From positions 1-14,505 of the forward strand of contig JAITET010000066.1 of NCBI GenBank assembly GCA_031281895.1: a stretch of 14,505 nt of DNA. The letters run 5' to 3'. The position numbers and the translations under genes were made by a program. Under the pieces are notes generated by a model, which worked only from the letters and a program-made list of their open reading frames with translations, had not been told where the DNA came from and searched no databases. The stretch's first letter is position 1. Each line of letters starts with the position of its first letter. Positions 13,952-14,505 of this stretch are shown here, one piece after another. The DNA is from Puniceicoccales bacterium (GTDB lineage: Bacteria > Verrucomicrobiota > Verrucomicrobiia > Opitutales > JAIRKQ01).

Positions 13952-14505
13952 ATGTCGGACGTGCATAATTTGGCAATGATTGGCGAAAATGTTTCCTTTG
14001 GCAACGATGTCCATGTGGGGCCCTATGCCATAGTTGAAGACAATGTCAAAATCGGAAGGGGAACAATCATCGCAAGCCATGCCATTGTGAGAAGTGGTAC
14101 GATTATCGGTGAGAGATGTTTTATTGATAGTTTTGCCGCCATTGGGGGATTGCCGCAACATGAAACTTTTGATGTGACCGTACCCAGCAGGGTAATTATT
14201 GGGAACGATACTACCATCCGGGAACATGTAACCATTCACCGTGCGACAAGTGAAGTAGGATTTACAAAGGTGGGGAACTCTTGCATATTACAATCCGGAG
14301 CACACGTTGCCCATGACTGCGAAGTTGGAGATCATAGCACATTGGTGAATGGCTCCATGTTAGGAGGAAAAGTTAAGTTGGGTGAGAAGTGTTTTATTGG
14401 GGGTGGGGCCGCCATCCACCAATATGTTATCGTAGGAGATTACGTCGTCTTGGCAGGAAATTCGGCGACGGCCCTTAACTTACCTCCTTACGTTATAGCA
14501 GGAGG
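13952..14505 (+). CDS. lpxA: Acyl-ACP:UDP-N-acetylglucosamine O-acyltransferase (LpxA), C-terminus cut by window edge
   Basis: This enzyme catalyses the first step of lipid A synthesis, moving a 3-hydroxyacyl chain from ACP to UDP-GlcNAc. About 184 of the usual ~260 residues are visible, made of hexapeptide repeats (VHVGPYAIVEDNVKIGRGT and similar) forming a left-handed beta helix. The catalytic-type His121 (His125 in E. coli) is in AHVAHDC, with His118, His156 and Gln157 also matching. The alignment to E. coli is ungapped with an offset of four. Two substrate-pocket positions differ: His70 stands at E. coli Asp74, and Lys140 at His144. It starts 50 bases after ffh on the same strand, and may be read through from it or from its own promoter. 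The missing C-terminal helical domain lies past the window. Confidence 0.92.
   Translation, partial: MSDVHNLAMIGENVSFGNDVHVGPYAIVEDNVKIGRGTIIASHAIVRSGTIIGERCFIDSFAAIGGLPQHETFDVTVPSRVIIGNDTTIREHVTIHRATSEVGFTKVGNSCILQSGAHVAHDCEVGDHSTLVNGSMLGGKVKLGEKCFIGGGAAIHQYVIVGDYVVLAGNSATALNLPPYVIAG

Noticed and set aside
13802..14239. Minus-strand open frame of 145 codons across the ffh-lpxA junction
   Set aside because: It is antisense to the well-supported ends of ffh and lpxA and shows no recognisable domain.
1..14505. tRNA, rRNA, CRISPR, insertion sequence or phage features
   Set aside because: Gaps between genes are short and no cloverleaf, direct-repeat array, transposase or integrase sequence was recognised on either strand.

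Overview
The window is a dense, ordinary-looking stretch of a bacterial chromosome of moderately low GC. It holds 15 recognisable protein genes (two cut by the window edges) and no RNA genes, mobile elements or CRISPR. Heptose adenylyltransferase and LpxA point to a Gram-negative, LPS-bearing envelope. LL-diaminopimelate aminotransferase, an McsA/McsB arginine-kinase pair and a zinc-finger-less ClpX-like ATPase beside FtsH together suggest the PVC superphylum, most likely Verrucomicrobiota (Opitutae/Puniceicoccales-like). This placement rests on remembered family resemblance and gene content, not on a search. Many starts lack a recognisable Shine-Dalgarno sequence.

Layout. (1) 1-2465, minus strand: trxB-mcsA-mcsB, a tight operon joining thioredoxin reductase to the protein-arginine kinase McsB and its cysteine-rich activator McsA. 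(2) 2466-2781: a divergent intergenic stretch. It carries promoters and possibly an in-frame N-terminal extension of trxB. (3) 2782-3930, plus: a divergent DAACS-family (glutamate/neutral amino acid) symporter. (4) 4001-4582, plus: ribosomal proteins bL21 and bL27. (5) 4583-4708: a convergent gap with a likely terminator for the minus-strand operon. (6) 4709-11470, minus: dapL-tilS-ftsH-clpX-like-hldE, packed with overlaps or very short gaps. It covers lysine/peptidoglycan precursor synthesis, tRNA-Ile lysidine modification, two AAA+ proteolysis machines and LPS heptose activation. (7) 11487-14505, plus: nth-acpS-ffh-lpxA, covering base-excision repair, ACP activation, signal recognition particle and the first step of lipid A synthesis (lpxA runs off the end). 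The dapL and nth start codons are only 16 bp apart, so each promoter must lie within the other gene.

The window has a strong proteostasis theme: McsA/McsB tagging, FtsH and a ClpX-like unfoldase, plus TrxB, which may set the redox state of McsA. I see no clearly new multi-gene system. The points most worth a second look are the ClpX-like protein (keeps the ClpP-docking IGF loop but lacks the zinc domain and RKH loop), the symporter with rewritten cation and substrate motifs, the trxB-mcsAB linkage, the substituted substrate-pocket residues in LpxA, and the incomplete iron-sulfur cysteine set in Nth.
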